This document shows, one piece after another, positions 36,104 to 45,373 of a DNA stretch of 64,000 nucleotides. The DNA comes from Solwaraspora sp. WMMD406. Lineage in GTDB: Bacteria; Actinomycetota; Actinomycetes; Mycobacteriales; Micromonosporaceae. Numbering within the stretch: the first letter of the stretch is position 1; every line of letters starts with the position of its first letter. A model generated the notes under the pieces. The model had not been told where the DNA came from and searched no databases. It worked only from the letters and a program-made list of their open reading frames with translations. The DNA is taken from NCBI RefSeq assembly GCF_029626025.1, contig NZ_JARUBF010000001.1:434001-498000 (forward strand), given 5' to 3'. The position numbers were made by a program, and so were the translations under genes.

Positions 36104-36622
36104 GTGACCCGCATAGCACCCGCCGATCCAGCCCACGTGGACGCGCTCGCCGCGCTCCTGCAGGAACTGGACACGTTCTACGGCGAGACCGCAGTCGAGC
36201 CGTACGAGGTGCGTATCCGCCAGATCAACGAGGCTCTGTTCGGTGACCCTCCCCTTGCCTACGCTGCACTCGCCTGGAACGCCCGGGAACTCGTCGGGCT
36301 CGCGACGTACTCCTTTCTGTGGCCGGCTGTCGGCCTAACCCGCTCCCTCTACCTCAAAGAGCTGTACGTAGCGGAAGCAGCCAGAGGCCAGGGAATCGGG
36401 AAGCAACTTATGGACCACCTCGTCAAGGTGGCGGTGGCGAACGACTGCAGCCGACTCGAGTGGACCACCGACCGGGACAACACCCACGCCCAGCGCTTCT
36501 ACGCGCATCTCGGCGTCACCCGCAACGACAACAAAATCTTCTATCGACTCGAAGTCTCAACGTTGAAGACCTCGACAACCGGCTGGCCCGCCGACTACCG
36601 CCAGGACGAGGCGCTCACCTGA
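36104..36622 (+). CDS. GNAT-family N-acetyltransferase
   Basis: The 172-residue protein (GTG start at 36104) opens MTRIAPADPAHVDALAALLQ and has the acetyl-CoA-binding core LYLKELYVAEAARGQGIGKQ (the RGxGIG pyrophosphate loop) and LMDHLVKVAVANDCSRLEWT, then DNTHAQRFYAHLGV. It transfers an acetyl group to an amine; substrate unknown. It is coupled to the upstream XRE-TPR regulator and might protect the cell or modify the lanthipeptide, but that is speculation. The frame continues open after its stop for 71 codons (see next entry). Confidence 0.85.
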   Translation: MTRIAPADPAHVDALAALLQELDTFYGETAVEPYEVRIRQINEALFGDPPLAYAALAWNARELVGLATYSFLWPAVGLTRSLYLKELYVAEAARGQGIGKQLMDHLVKVAVANDCSRLEWTTDRDNTHAQRFYAHLGVTRNDNKIFYRLEVSTLKTSTTGWPADYRQDEALT

Positions 36623-36838
36623 AACCGGCTCGCCCGGTCCTACGCCGCGACGAACCGGCTGGCCGAGGCGGGTGCCGAAGGCAGCCGCGCCCTAAATTTG
36701 GCCGCCGCGACCTCGGCTGCCAGGGCGATGACCTCCCTGCACCATCTCCACGGTCGGCTCGTAGGCGTAACGGGATCCACCGAGGTCGCCGATTTCCACA
36801 ATGCCTTCTCCCTCGTCGCGTCAACGACCAGACTGTGA
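36623..36838 (+). CDS. Possible small gene or read-through tail between GNAT and creatininase genes
   Basis: Directly after the GNAT stop, the same frame is open for 71 codons: NRLARSYAATNRLAEAGAEG, SRALNLAAATSAARAMTSLH, ending SLVASTTRL. Third positions are almost all G/C in this frame and the stop (36836-36838) is two bases before the creatininase ATG at 36841, a coupling-type arrangement. No clear start is visible; ATG at 36727 could give about 37 residues. It may be a remnant of a gene fused or decayed between the two. Confidence 0.35.
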   Translation, partial: NRLARSYAATNRLAEAGAEGSRALNLAAATSAARAMTSLHHLHGRLVGVTGSTEVADFHNAFSLVASTTRL

Positions 36839-36840
36839 TC

Positions 36841-37552
36841 ATGGACCTGATCTCCACCGCGACCACCGCAGACGAGGCCAGCCGGGCCGCGAGCGTCGCC
36901 GTCCTCCCGTTGGGCAGCTTCGAACAACACGGCGCCCACCCCACTAATCACCGACACCATCGTGGCCTGCGCGATCGCGAAAGCCGCCGCGACCGTCTAC
37001 GGCCTGCTGCTGCCCCCGGTGACGATCAGCTGCTCGCAGGAACACACCGGCTGGCCCGGCACCGTCAGCATCCGCTCCTCCACCCTGACCCACATCATCA
37101 CCGACGTCGCCGAGTCGCTAAACCGGGACGGCGTCGACCGGTGGATTGTGGTCAACGGCCACGGCGGCAACTACGTGCTGTCCAACATCGTCCAGGAAGC
37201 CAACACCAGCGGACGGCGCATGGCCCTCTACCCGAGGAGGCAAGACTGGGAAACCGCCCGCCAGCACGCCGGCCTCGACAGCACCAGCCACGACGACATG
37301 CACGCCGGTGAGATTGAGACCTCCCTGCTCCTGCACCTGTGCCCCGAACTCGTCCGACCCGGCTACCAGACCGCCGACCACCTCACCGAACGACCCGACC
37401 TCCTAGTGCTCGGCATGCGCGGCTACACGCACACCGGCGTCATCGGCGCACCATCCACCGCCACCGCCACCAAAGGCAAGGCCGTCCTCGACAGCCTGAC
37501 CACCACCTTCGCCACCAGCCTCGCCAACCTCCAGCAGCACACCCAACCCTGA
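36841..37552 (+). pseudogene. Creatininase-family protein, single frameshift near residue 34
   Basis: ATG at 36841 gives MDLISTATTADEASRAASVA and VLPLGSFEQHGAHP, whose Glu and His are metal ligands in the creatininase fold. One extra base at about 36943 breaks the frame; skipping it continues LITDTIVACAIAKAAATVYG, SQEHTGWPGTVSIR, DRWIVVNGHGGNYVL (metal His) and DDMHAGEIETSLLL (metal Glu), to a stop at 37552. Joined length is about 236 residues, usual for the family. Some members hydrolyse peptides or amides in peptide-natural-product pathways. Either a recent pseudogene or a sequence error. Confidence 0.8.
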
Positions 37553-37878
37553 CCGGTCACGCCCCCAGCCCGCTGCGCCTCGCCGACCGCCGTAGCGCTC
37601 CAGCACAGAGCCGACGACACAAGACGGACCGCAGAGGGCTGGACTGGCGGGTGCAGCAAGATCACCGTGCACAACGTCCAACGATCCCGGCCGGTGTCGA
37701 CCACCTGCAGCAGCTCGCCGAGCTTCCGGTCGAGCGATTGCTCCGCGCCCTGCAGCTGTCGTTGATCAACTTCGCGATGGTCTTTCGGCCGTGGCCGGTG
37801 CCGTCCAGTGGGAGCGGACACGTTCGTCCGTCGCTGTCGATGCCTCTCGACACCAAGGTCCCAGCACGACCCCGAGGC
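37553..37878. other. Stretch without a clear gene before the IS630 element
   Basis: A minus-strand frame (37423-37821) holds a helical-looking run, LQGAEQSLDRKLGELLQVVD, but overlaps the creatininase gene antisense and has no known domain. It may be a fragment of something cut by the IS at 37879. Confidence 0.3.
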
Positions 37879-37908
37879 TAAGTGGTTCAGGTCGTAAGTC
37901 CTTCGGGG

Positions 37909-39105
37909 TTACGCGGCCTGGGCGTGTGCGGCGGGCTGGTGTTGGCAGTCGGCGTGTTGCTCGGGGTGTGGGTCTTTCCGTTCGTGTCGTTCGATCCGGG
38001 CCAGTAGGTCGGTGAGGTCGGTCGGGGTGAACTTCCATCTGAAGGGCCGGGCGGTCGCGTTGTAGCGCTGTTCGAAGGCGGCGAGGCGGTATTGCACCTG
38101 GTCGAGGCTGGTGAAGTCGTTGGGGGTGACGACTTTGCGTTGCACGATGGAGAAGTAGATCTCGATTTGGTTGAGCCAGGAGGCGTGGACCGGGGTGTGG
38201 ATCATGACGGCGTTGGGGTAGCGCCTGCGCAGGCGGTCGATCGCGGTCTGGCCCCGGTGGGAGGAGCCGTTGTCGACGATCCAGAACACGCGGCGGGCGG
38301 AGGCGTACGGTTCCCGGGTCATGACCTCGTCGACGAGGTCGGTGAACGGGGTGATGCCGGTGGTGTCGTGGCAGAGTCCGATGACGTGGGCGCGGTGCAC
38401 GTCGTAGGCGGCGAGGTAGGCGAGGGCGCCGCCGCGGTCGTACTCGTGGTTGACCCGCATGGCGCGGCCGGTGCCGGGGGGCAGTGTGGGGTGGCAGCGG
38501 CAGCGGGCCTGGATGGAGGTCTTCTCGTCGGCGCTGATGACGTACTCGTCGTCGCCCAGTGGCCGACCGTCGAAGACGCGCTGGTAGAGGTTCAGGACGC
38601 GGGTGGCGCGGGTGGCGAAGTCCGGGTCCCGGATGAAGATCCACGACTGGTGTCGCCAGGGTTTGATCGTGTCGGCGGCCAGGATTCTGCGGATCGTGGC
38701 CGGTGAGATCGTCTCGGCGATTCCCCGGGCGGCGACCTCTCTGGCGAGGTCGGGGCAGTTCCACTTCGACAGCGGTGTGCCGGTCTCGGCCGGTAGTTGA
38801 CAGGCCAGGGCTTTGACCTCGGCGATCTGGACCGGGGTGAGACGGGGCGGTCGTCCGCTGCGGGGTCGGTCTGTCAGCCCGGCCATGCCCTCGTCGGCGT
38901 ACCGACCGCGCCAGCGTCGTACCGTGTCGACGGTGACCTGATGCCGGCGGGCGATCGCCGCGTTGGAGTGGCCACGGGCGGCGTCGCGGACGATCCGGGC
39001 GCGGATGACCTGCTGGTAGCCGGCGGCATGTGAGCGGGCCAGGGTTTCGAGCCGGTGCCGGTCGGCGGCGGACACGGTGATCTGGCGGGCGTGGCAGGCG
39101 GGCAC
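37909..39105 (-). CDS. IS630-family DDE transposase
   Basis: The 398-residue protein has N-terminal helix-turn-helix segments (SNAAIARRHQVTVDTVRRWR, SPATIRRILAADTIKPW) and a DDE domain: EYVISADEKTSIQAR (first Asp), VFWIVDNGSSHRGQTAIDRL (second Asp) and HASWLNQIEIYFSIVQRKVV (Glu). Its TAA stop is inside the left terminal repeat. The frame is complete, so mobility is likely. Confidence 0.95.
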   Translation of the reverse strand: MPACHARQITVSAADRHRLETLARSHAAGYQQVIRARIVRDAARGHSNAAIARRHQVTVDTVRRWRGRYADEGMAGLTDRPRSGRPPRLTPVQIAEVKALACQLPAETGTPLSKWNCPDLAREVAARGIAETISPATIRRILAADTIKPWRHQSWIFIRDPDFATRATRVLNLYQRVFDGRPLGDDEYVISADEKTSIQARCRCHPTLPPGTGRAMRVNHEYDRGGALAYLAAYDVHRAHVIGLCHDTTGITPFTDLVDEVMTREPYASARRVFWIVDNGSSHRGQTAIDRLRRRYPNAVMIHTPVHASWLNQIEIYFSIVQRKVVTPNDFTSLDQVQYRLAAFEQRYNATARPFRWKFTPTDLTDLLARIERHERKDPHPEQHADCQHQPAAHAQAA

Positions 39106-39212
39106 TGGAGGACTCCACGGTCGATCGACGGCCCCCGTGGCGGATCACGATCCTTGCCGGATGACGGCTCGACAGCGGCACGTGACACGCCGCGAACGGG
39201 GAGGATGAGGCC

Positions 39213-39527
39213 ATGCCCACGATCCCCGCGTCGACCAAGGCGTCCTTGATCCAGCGGCTGAGCGGGCACGCCCGCCGGAACTGGCCACAGGTGGCGGGCG
39301 TGCACGTGCGGTACCACGGCCAGTTCGCCTACGTCACCGTCGAGCTGACCGACGGTGAACGGCTCCCCCTGATGCGACTGCGTTACGGCGGTTCCGCCCA
39401 CCGGTGGGGTACCGCCATCCACACCGCCAGCACGAACGACTACGAGAACCAGGTCTGGTTCACCGGCACCACCGAGGAAGCCTTCGACCTGGTCTGCGAC
39501 CTCAAGCTCAGCCCCAGGACCTCTTGA
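39213..39527 (+). CDS. Passenger protein of the IS630 element, unknown function
   Basis: This 104-residue protein (MPTIPASTKASLIQRLSGHA) starts at an ATG behind GGGGAGGATG and lies wholly inside the element, divergent from the transposase. The sequence HVRYHGQFAYVTVELTDGER, YGGSAHRWGTAIHTASTNDY, FTGTTEEAFDLVCDLKL predicts a small beta-rich fold with a C-terminal helix. I do not know the family. Good codon bias and ribosome site argue it is real. It could assist transposition or be cargo. Confidence 0.65.
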   Translation: MPTIPASTKASLIQRLSGHARRNWPQVAGVHVRYHGQFAYVTVELTDGERLPLMRLRYGGSAHRWGTAIHTASTNDYENQVWFTGTTEEAFDLVCDLKLSPRTS

Positions 39528-39585
39528 TCACCAACCGCGCCAGGTCCGGACCGTCAACCCCCGAAGGACTTACGACCTGAACCAC

Positions 39586-40098
39586 TAAGGACGTGACCTT
39601 CGCGAGATTCGAGATCTCGATTCAACATCTCGCGAGTCGACACTCGGCCGAACAGGCCAAAGCCGTGAAGCGTCCGCGGCTGTGGTAGCCCCAGCGTCGA
39701 GTGTTCGTGTCGAGGCTGTTCGACACCTACCGCCTTGCCCAGGCTGTTCGCAGCAAGTCGATCAGCGCTCGGGTCTACCGCGTGCCGCCGACCAGCGGGT
39801 ACTTGCAGCGGACTTCGGCAGCCAGCCGCGTACCTAGCTCGACCGCTGGCCGCCACGCCAGACAGCCTGCCGTGCCAGTGCCCCCGTCACTGGCACGGCA
39901 GGCCCACCACACGGCCCACCAGTCGAAGGGTGAAGTTGTGTCGCCATCCAGCAGGCTGCAGGTCGCCCTCGCCGCCTCCCCGGCCTGCGTGACCAAGCCA
40001 GACGCCCACCTGTTGTCGGCCCTCGATCTGCGCCACCCCGGATGCTGGTCAGTGCCGACAGGTGGCCTGACCCGTAGCGATCTTGAAGGGTGGTCCGT
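39586..40098. other. Intergenic region with several palindromes
   Basis: No gene was recognised. Near the IS end are CGCGAGAT (39601-39608), TCGAGATCTCGA (39609-39620) and ATCTCGCG (39627-39634), which form nested palindromes. A much stronger hairpin lies at 39865-39903. A plus-strand frame around 39701-39840 (RLFDTYRLAQAVRSKSI) could be a remnant. Confidence 0.4.
39865..39903. repeat. Perfect 16-bp inverted repeat
   Basis: GCCTGCCGTGCCAGTG (39865-39880) and CACTGGCACGGCAGGC (39888-39903) form a perfect stem with loop CCCCCGT. It is about 195 bp upstream of the regulator at 40099. No T-tract follows; it could be a terminator, an operator or a small mobile-element end. Confidence 0.7.
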
Positions 40099-40884
40099 AT
40101 GAGCGGTACGGAATGGTTACGGCTGGAACTTCGTAGGCTGCGCGAAGCGGCAGATCTGAGCCAAGAATCGTTTGGCCAGCGCATCCACTTCTCAACATCG
40201 CACGTCGGAGCCGTCGAGCGCGGTGATCGACCGATCCTGCCTGGGTATCTCCGAGCGATAGACAATGCGCATGGCACCGCCCTGGTGACGCTCTACCGGC
40301 AGTTCATCCGAGGAGAGTGGACACCGGCTCACTACCGCCCTTTCGTCGAGTACGAGGGTCGGGCGACCCTGCTGCGCGTCTTCCATCCGGCTCTGGTCCC
40401 TGGGCTACTCCAGACGGAGGCGTACGCGCGCGCTCTGCTCCCGGCGGTCGATGTGCCGCCGGAGGAACTGGAGCAGACGCTGGCCGCGCGGCTTGATCGG
40501 CAGGAGGTGATCACCAGGGACAGCCGCCCGTGTCACTTGGCTACCGTCGTCGACGAGTCCGCGCTTCACCGACTTGTGGGCAACCCCGAGGTGATGCGCG
40601 ATCAACTGAAGGCGCTTGCGTCTGCCGGTGATCGACAGCACCTCCAAGTGCACGTCATCCCGGCGGACACCCCGGTGTACGTCGGACTTCTCGGACCGAT
40701 GGTGCTCGCGACAGTAGAGGGTCGCTGCGTCGGCTTCCTTGAGAGGTATCTCGATGGGCAACTGATCGAGTCCCCTAATCAGATCGAGGCCCTTGAGCGG
40801 AAGTGGGAGATAATCCGGGGGTACGCTCTATCTGCACAGCAATCCCGAGAGCTGATCATGAGGGTGGCGGAGAAATGGACCTGA
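40099..40884 (+). CDS. XRE-family regulator with DUF5753 (Scr1-type) domain
   Basis: The 261-residue protein starts at ATG 40099 (MSGTEWLRLELRRLREAADL) with GAAGGG nine bases ahead; a GTG at 40090 is too close to that site. The helix-turn-helix is LSQESFGQRIHFSTSHVGAV. DUF5753 follows: PFVEYEGRATLLRVFHPALV, PGLLQTEAYARALLPAV, DESALHRLVGNPEVMRDQLK and the C-terminal ELIMRVAEKWT. It is an intact counterpart of the broken regulator at 1414-3009. Its last bases overlap the DUF397 gene. These pairs are common in actinobacteria, often many per genome, and act in development or stress; target unknown. Confidence 0.9.
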   Translation: MSGTEWLRLELRRLREAADLSQESFGQRIHFSTSHVGAVERGDRPILPGYLRAIDNAHGTALVTLYRQFIRGEWTPAHYRPFVEYEGRATLLRVFHPALVPGLLQTEAYARALLPAVDVPPEELEQTLAARLDRQEVITRDSRPCHLATVVDESALHRLVGNPEVMRDQLKALASAGDRQHLQVHVIPADTPVYVGLLGPMVLATVEGRCVGFLERYLDGQLIESPNQIEALERKWEIIRGYALSAQQSRELIMRVAEKWT

Positions 40885-41060
40885 CCGGAGCCCGGTGGCG
40901 CAAAAGCACTAAGTCCGACACGATGAGCTGTGTGGAGGTCGCTGACAACCTGCCCGGATGCATCCACGTGCGTGACACGAAGGACCGCGACGGCGGGACC
41001 CTGACCTTCGGTCCGGCAGCCTGGTCGAGCTTCGTCGAGATGGCCCGCCAGACCCGCTGA
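40875..41060 (+). CDS. DUF397 protein
   Basis: The 61-residue protein (MDLTGARWRKSTKSDTMSCV) contains CVEVADNLPGCIHVRDTKDR, DGGTLTFGPAAWSSFVEMAR, the standard DUF397 blocks. Its ATG lies inside the end of the DUF5753 regulator (10-nt overlap), so the two are co-translated. It is the intact version of the pair seen at 3006-3200, with which it shares VRDTKDR and TFGP motifs. Confidence 0.9.
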   Translation: MDLTGARWRKSTKSDTMSCVEVADNLPGCIHVRDTKDRDGGTLTFGPAAWSSFVEMARQTR

Positions 41061-41081
41061 GCTCGCCGCAGACGGCCTAGG

Positions 41082-41120
41082 AGCCCTGGCCCCGCCCCCT
41101 TCTTCCCTGGGACCAGGGCT
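41082..41120. terminator. Hairpin after the DUF397 gene
   Basis: AGCCCTGG (41082-41089) pairs with CCAGGGCT (41113-41120), 21 nt after the DUF397 stop and facing the stop of the minus-strand gene at 41171. The loop is 23 nt, so confidence is moderate. Confidence 0.5.
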
Positions 41121-41170
41121 TCCTGTGCGCCTGGTGACGCTGTGCGGTGCGACCACGGCTCCGGCCGATG

Positions 41171-41689
41171 TCAGGCGACGGAGCGGCGGCGCCAGGCGAC
41201 GATCGGCAGCTCGACGTCGGGGTCGGCGGAGAGCCCGTTCTCGTCGAGGGCGTTGTGTACGGCGAGCCGGGCCCCGTCGAACAGGAACTCGACCGCGTGC
41301 AGGACGTGCGGTCGCCAGTGCGACGGCATGATCCGCTCGATCACGTTGACCGCCCGCAGCGGTCGACCGACCGCCGCCAAGGGTGCCGGGTGCCGGTCAC
41401 CGCGCCAGTCCAGCCGCAGCCCCGACAGGTCCACCGGCATCGACATGTCGATCTGGTTCCAGGTGATCGCACACTCGTCGAACTTGCGGTGGGTGACTTC
41501 GACGTTGGTGTCGCCGAAGCCGAGGATCACCGGTCCGTTGGCGTACCAGGTGTCCTGGTCGAGGTCCCACATCAGCCAGGTACCGGCCAGCGGACGGCCG
41601 ATCAGCCGGGCGAACCGGGCGCGATGAGCGGCGGCGAGAGTCGCGGCGTCGTGGCACCAGTGTGGCTCGTACCCATCGATGCCGAGCAC
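41171..41689 (-). CDS. Conserved-looking protein of unknown function
   Basis: The 172-residue protein (GTG at 41689) reads MLGIDGYEPHWCHDAATLAA, HRARFARLIGRPLAGTWLMW, DLDQDTWYANGPVILGFGDT and ends ADPDVELPIVAWRRRSVA. It is soluble and Trp-rich with a beta-strand pattern in the middle (VEVTHRKFDECAITWNQIDM). No domain was recognised. It is just downstream of fba in the minus direction but separated by a strong terminator at 41754, so it is probably transcribed from its own promoter. Confidence 0.7.
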   Translation of the reverse strand: MLGIDGYEPHWCHDAATLAAAHRARFARLIGRPLAGTWLMWDLDQDTWYANGPVILGFGDTNVEVTHRKFDECAITWNQIDMSMPVDLSGLRLDWRGDRHPAPLAAVGRPLRAVNVIERIMPSHWRPHVLHAVEFLFDGARLAVHNALDENGLSADPDVELPIVAWRRRSVA

Positions 41690-41753
41690 GAACGACCTCC
41701 ACAGCGGGCCTCATGGATCGGTCGATCCTACCGGTGCCGCCCGGCGGAGACGA

Positions 41754-41790
41754 CGCGCGGCCGGCCCTCGGATCGAGGGCCGGCCGCGCG
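41754..41790 (-). terminator. Terminator of fba
   Basis: A perfect 17-bp stem, CGCGCGGCCGGCCCTCG (41754-41770) and its complement (41774-41790), with a three-base loop, starts 20 nt after the fba stop. Confidence 0.85.
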
Positions 41791-41809
41791 GTGGCCGATT
41801 CGGCTGGTG

Positions 41810-42835
<1,026 letters not shown>

Positions 42836-43060
42836 CTCAAACGCTCCTTTAGTACCGATTCGGTCCGTCGACGGGCCGGATGTCGTGCTCAAACTCTGTG
42901 CGCTGGACCGCGCTGTCCTCCGTTGGCAGTATCCCGCAGCCACGGTGCGGCGGCGACATCGCCCCTGCCGGGGGAGGGCGCCGACCATCAGGCGTCGGAC
43001 ACTGGCGCGGGTCACCCGACGACCCGTCGCAGCCAGCGGACTTCAGGTGTTTTGTCCCGT

Positions 43061-43444
43061 TCAGCGCCGGTCGTACTTGTCTGGAATGACCAGGCTGATC
43101 AGCCAGCCGACGACGGCCACCACGATCGCACCCCAGAAGGCCGGCCAGAACCCGTCGATGCTGAACGGCAGGTCGAGCTGGGTTGCCAGCCAGTCGGTCA
43201 GCAGGAACAGCAGGGCGTTGACGACGAGGGCGAACAGCCCCAGGGTGAGCAGGTAGAAGACGCAGCCGACCACCTTGATGATCGGCTTGAGCACCGCGTT
43301 GACGAGGCCGAAGATCAACGCGACGATGATCAGCGTGAGGGCGTTGCGCGCCGCCGAGTCGCCGGTGACGTCGATGCCGGGCACGATCAGCGTGGTGATC
43401 CAGAGCGCGACGGCGGTGACCGCGAGTCTGATCAGGAATACCAT
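43061..43444 (-). CDS. Phage-holin-4-type small membrane protein
   Basis: The 127-residue protein (ATG at 43444, MVFLIRLAVTAVALWITTLI) has four membrane segments, including ALTLIIVALIFGLVNAVLKP, VFYLLTLGLFALVVNALLFL and FWGAIVVAVVGWLISLVIPD. The order and the NAVLKPIIK loop match the Phage_holin_4_2 family (YvlD-like), which is common in bacterial chromosomes and not evidence of phage. Function is uncertain; some members relate to envelope stress. Confidence 0.9.
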   Translation of the reverse strand: MVFLIRLAVTAVALWITTLIVPGIDVTGDSAARNALTLIIVALIFGLVNAVLKPIIKVVGCVFYLLTLGLFALVVNALLFLLTDWLATQLDLPFSIDGFWPAFWGAIVVAVVGWLISLVIPDKYDRR

Positions 43445-43578
43445 CCCGCCATCCTGCCACCCGGAACAGGCGTCCCAGCCACAAAACCGGACAACACTCC
43501 TATTCCGCGTGCCGGTCTGCGCACCGCGGAGGATGCCCGTACGGTGGATGTCAGCGACAGCCGACCACGGAGGCGACG

Positions 43579-43791
43579 ATGACCTATCCGGACGAAGATC
43601 TCGCGCCGGCCGACCACCTCGCCCCCGACGAGCGTGATCCGGAGGCACCACCGGCGGACGCCTACGAGCAGTCGGTGGCGGCCAACCCGGTCGAGCAGGG
43701 CGCCGAGGTCCACCGCGGCCTGGAAGTCGACGACTGGGACGCGGTCGAGCAGGCCCGGGTGGTCGACTTCGACGACGACGGCTACCGCTGA
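43579..43791 (+). CDS. Small acidic protein, unknown function
   Basis: This 70-residue protein (MTYPDEDLAPADHLAPDERD) starts at an ATG with GGAGGCGACG just ahead. It is very acidic, Pro-rich and ends WDAVEQARVVDFDDDGYR. It is probably disordered. No family name can be given. It is not obviously coupled to Hen1, which starts 121 nt later. Confidence 0.7.
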   Translation: MTYPDEDLAPADHLAPDERDPEAPPADAYEQSVAANPVEQGAEVHRGLEVDDWDAVEQARVVDFDDDGYR

Positions 43792-43912
43792 CCGGCCGAC
43801 CGGCCGACCAGTTGAGCGGTGACCGGTTGAGCGGCTGACCGACCCGCTGCCCGCGTAGCCCAGCCCGGAAAATGGCGGTCGCGGGTGGCGCGCGGCTGAC
43901 ACGATCACCGTC

Positions 43913-45373
43913 GTGCTGCTGACCGTTACGACCACCCACGAGCCCGCTACGGATCTCGGCTACCTGTTGGTCAAGCATCCGGACCGGATGCAGTCGTTCG
44001 ACGTACCCACCGGAACCGCCCACGTGTTCTACCCGGAGGCCTCCGATCAGCGCTGCACCGCCGCGCTGCTGCTCCACGTGGATCCGGCCCGGCTGACCGC
44101 CGCCCGGGGCGCGCGGCGCGGCCGGGGATCGACGCCGATGCCGGAGAGCTTCACCCTCGGGCAGTACGTCAACGACCGGCCGTACGCGGCCTCCAGCCTG
44201 CTCGCGGCAGCCCTGGCCAAGGTGTTCCGGTCGGCGCTGCGTGGCGAGAGCCGGGATCGTCCCGAACTCGCCGGCACCGCGCTGCCGCTGATCATCCGGG
44301 TGCCGGTGCTGCGGTGTCGGGGTGGTGCCGCGCTGGCCGAACGCCTGTTCACCCCGCTGGGTTGGGCGGTGAGCGCCCGTGGCATCCCGCTCGACGAACG
44401 ATTCCCGCACTGGGGCGACAGCCGCTACGTCGACCTGACCCTGACCGGGTCGCTGCGGCTCGCGGACGCGCTCAACCACCTGTACGTGCTGTTGCCGGTG
44501 CTCGACGACGCGAAACACTACTGGGTGGCCCCGGACGAGCTGGACAAACTGCTCCGCGCCGGGGAGGGGTGGCTGGCCGGTCACCCGGAGCGCCGGCTGA
44601 TCACCCGGCGCTACCTGGCCCACCGCCGGCTCCTGGCCCGCCAGGCGCTCGACCGGCTCGCTGACGAACCGACCAGCGCCGACGCCGACCCGGACGCCGG
44701 ACCGCCGGCCCCGGCCCACCGGCAACCCCTCGCCACGCTGCGGCGGGCCGCCGTCCTCACCGCGCTGGTCGACTCCGGCGCCCGTCGGGTCCTCGATCTC
44801 GGCTGCGGCGACGGGGCGCTGCTGACCGAACTCCTCGCCCAACGGCAGTTCACCGAGATCGTCGGCACCGACGTGTCGGCCCGTGCCCTGGAGCTGGCCG
44901 CCCGGCGGCTACGGCTGGATCGGCTCCCTGCCCGACAGCAGGAACGGGTCAAGCTCTGGCAGTCCGCGCTGACCTACCGCGACGACCGGCTCCGCGGGTT
45001 TGACGCCGCCGTACTGATGGAGGTGGTGGAGCACGTCGACCCGGCCCGGCTGCCTGCCTTCGCCGATGTCGTCTTCGGCCACGCCCGCCCCACGACGGTC
45101 GTGCTGACCACGCCCAACGTGGAGTACAACGTCCGCTACGACGACCTGCCCGCCGGCACGTTGCGCCACCCCGATCACCGGTTCGAGTGGACCCGCGCCG
45201 AGTTCGCCGACTGGACGTCACGGGTCGCCGCCGCGTACGGCTATCAGGTGGACCGGCATCCGGTCGGTGACCTCGACGACGAGGTCGGCCCACCTACCCA
45301 GCTGGCGGTGTTTCGCCGCGACGGCGTCGCGACGGGGCCGGCGACAGAGACTTCGACAGGGGTCGCCCGGTGA
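43913..45373 (+). CDS. hen1: RNA 3'-terminal ribose 2'-O-methyltransferase Hen1
   Basis: The 486-residue protein (GTG start) has an N-terminal domain (MLLTVTTTHEPATDLGYLLV) of the bacterial Hen1 type and a C-terminal methyltransferase: RRVLDLGCGDGALLTELL (SAM), LMEVVEHVDPARLPAF (EVVEH metal site) and HRFEWTRAEFADW. It methylates the 2'-OH at the 3' end of RNA broken by ribotoxins before the partner ligase reseals it, which blocks repeat cleavage. Its stop overlaps the pnkp start (GTGA at 45370-45373). Together they form the Pnkp-Hen1 RNA repair heterotetramer. Confidence 0.95.
   Translation: MLLTVTTTHEPATDLGYLLVKHPDRMQSFDVPTGTAHVFYPEASDQRCTAALLLHVDPARLTAARGARRGRGSTPMPESFTLGQYVNDRPYAASSLLAAALAKVFRSALRGESRDRPELAGTALPLIIRVPVLRCRGGAALAERLFTPLGWAVSARGIPLDERFPHWGDSRYVDLTLTGSLRLADALNHLYVLLPVLDDAKHYWVAPDELDKLLRAGEGWLAGHPERRLITRRYLAHRRLLARQALDRLADEPTSADADPDAGPPAPAHRQPLATLRRAAVLTALVDSGARRVLDLGCGDGALLTELLAQRQFTEIVGTDVSARALELAARRLRLDRLPARQQERVKLWQSALTYRDDRLRGFDAAVLMEVVEHVDPARLPAFADVVFGHARPTTVVLTTPNVEYNVRYDDLPAGTLRHPDHRFEWTRAEFADWTSRVAAAYGYQVDRHPVGDLDDEVGPPTQLAVFRRDGVATGPATETSTGVAR

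Larger units (their letters stand above)
37882..39585 (-). mobile_element. IS630-family insertion sequence with passenger gene, about 1.7 kb
   Basis: Terminal inverted repeats begin GTGGTTCAGGTCGTAAGTCC at both ends (37882 onward and the complement ending at 39585), matching for at least 27 bases. TAA flanks both sides (37879-37881, 39586-39588), consistent with TA-type targeting. The element carries the transposase on the minus strand and a second, unrelated gene on the plus strand. Ends and genes are intact. Confidence 0.9.

Noticed and set aside
43061-43444. Prophage marker (holin)
   Set aside because: This holin-4-type family is a common chromosomal membrane protein; no phage genes are nearby.
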